Shown: positions 5,981-6,186 of the stretch, piece after piece
Numbering within the stretch: the first letter of the stretch is position 1
Layout: each line of letters begins with the position of its first letter
Made by a program: the position numbers and the translations under genes
From: Candidatus Hydrogenedens sp.
Lineage (GTDB): Bacteria; Hydrogenedentota; Hydrogenedentia; Hydrogenedentales; Hydrogenedentaceae
Reading direction: 5' to 3'
Assembly: GCA_035361075.1 (NCBI GenBank)
Contig: DAOSBX010000068.1
Coordinates: 1-6,186 of the forward strand
DNA: 6,186 bases
Notes under the pieces: generated by a model
The model's database searches: none
Told to the model about the DNA's origin: nothing
The model's input: only the letters and a program-made list of their open reading frames with translations

Positions 5981-6036
5981 ATAGACATAAATTTTTGGTA
6001 TGATATTGACACAAATAAATAATTTGAAATGTCTAT
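5981..6036. repeat. 8-bp inverted repeat flanking the TolC-side promoter
   Basis: ATAGACAT at 5981-5988 is the exact reverse complement of ATGTCTAT at 6029-6036. The 40-base interval between them contains the extended -10 candidate and its predicted start, a layout typical of a repressor-binding region, though the arms are far apart and no regulator is encoded nearby. Confidence 0.35.
5996..6004 (+). promoter_or_regulatory. Candidate extended -10 promoter of the TolC-like gene
   Basis: TGGTATGAT combines the TGn extension with a -10 hexamer matching TATAAT at five of six positions. No good -35 is present at 17 bases, as is common for extended -10 promoters. Transcription would begin near 6011, leaving about 53 bases of leader before the ATG at 6064. 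The TTGACA at 6006-6011 overlaps the predicted start and lacks a matching -10 downstream. Confidence 0.4.
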
Positions 6037-6063
6037 TTTCCAGAAAATCTAAGTGAACAGAGT

Positions 6064-6186
6064 ATGGTTATTCTTTATTTATTAAGTTTTATTGGATATA
6101 CACTCATATCTCAGGCGGGAAGTGATATTTTGCCAATATCATTTGCGGATGCTGTTGCAAAGATGGAAGCCAACAATCCGTCTCTT
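6064..6186 (+). CDS. TolC-like outer membrane efflux protein, N-terminus only (cut by window end)
   Basis: Only 41 codons are visible. They encode a hydrophobic leader (1-18, MVILYLLSFIGYTLISQA) and then DILPISFADAVAKMEANNPSL, which matches the start of the outer-membrane-factor (TolC/CusC/NodT) domain, typically LTLxEAVxxALxNNPxL. Such proteins form trimeric outer-membrane channels for efflux pumps or type I secretion. The leader has no basic residue before the hydrophobic run, which is unusual for a signal peptide. No alternative in-frame start exists back to the stop at 6025. The ribosome site is weak (AAGTGA at 6051-6056, 7 bases from the ATG). The rest lies outside the window, so the family call rests on a short match. 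Confidence 0.65.
   Translation, partial: MVILYLLSFIGYTLISQAGSDILPISFADAVAKMEANNPSL

Larger units (their letters stand above)
5744..6063. promoter_or_regulatory. Divergent AT-rich control region between the GH28-like and TolC-like genes
   Basis: This 320-base stretch holds no credible gene: the longest ATG frames I find are about 15 codons (5895-5942) and 7 codons (5945-5968, 6029-6052). It contains the outward promoter candidates and short repeats listed separately, plus an orphan strong SD-like GAGGAGGT at 5915-5922 with no usable start codon nearby. Base composition is markedly more AT-rich than the flanking genes. Confidence 0.6.

Noticed and set aside
6006..6011. Perfect TTGACA as a -35 box for the TolC-like gene
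   Set aside because: No acceptable -10 hexamer at 16-19 bases downstream; the extended -10 just upstream is a better candidate.
1..6186. CRISPR array, insertion sequence, tRNA or rRNA
   Set aside because: No regularly spaced repeats of suitable length, no transposase-like frame and no recognisable RNA gene were seen on reading both strands.

Overview
The window is an AT-rich bacterial segment with clear Shine-Dalgarno sites and five complete protein genes plus the start of a sixth. Signal peptides on several products and the start of a TolC-like outer-membrane protein point to a Gram-negative (diderm) organism. The mix of a secreted GH28-like protein, a glycosylasparaginase, a secreted nucleoside hydrolase and a zinc-motif-less ROK protein recalls Planctomycetota, Hydrogenedentota and similar uncultured polymer degraders. 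That placement is an inference from gene content, and the sequence contains no taxonomic marker.

Layout: (1) 1-119 is a leader with a possible sigma70-type promoter and inverted repeats. (2) 120-3099, plus strand, is a tightly spaced three-gene operon: a secreted protein of unknown function, a ROK-family sugar kinase-like protein, and a secreted nucleoside hydrolase-like protein, with gaps of 29 and 23 bases. (3) 3100-3192 is a short convergent intergenic region with overlapping hairpins that could end transcription from both sides. (4) 5743-3193, minus strand, is a two-gene operon: a secreted GH28/pectin-lyase-fold protein followed after 19 bases by a glycosylasparaginase-type Ntn hydrolase. 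(5) 5744-6063 is a 320-base, very AT-rich divergent control region with candidate promoters for both sides and several short repeats. (6) 6064 to the window end is the N-terminus of a TolC-like outer-membrane efflux protein, cut by the window edge.

Taken together the genes suggest scavenging of glycan- and nucleoside-type substrates: an exported beta-helix carbohydrate-active protein and an exported N-glycosidase-like protein act outside the cytoplasm, while a ROK protein (sugar phosphorylation) and an amidase of the GlcNAc-asparagine/isoaspartyl class appear to act inside. The functional link is inferred from adjacency only. No mobile element, CRISPR array, tRNA or rRNA is visible. The most unusual items are the unrecognised secreted protein at 120-1148, the altered catalytic motifs in four of the enzymes, and the repeat-rich control regions at each end of the window.
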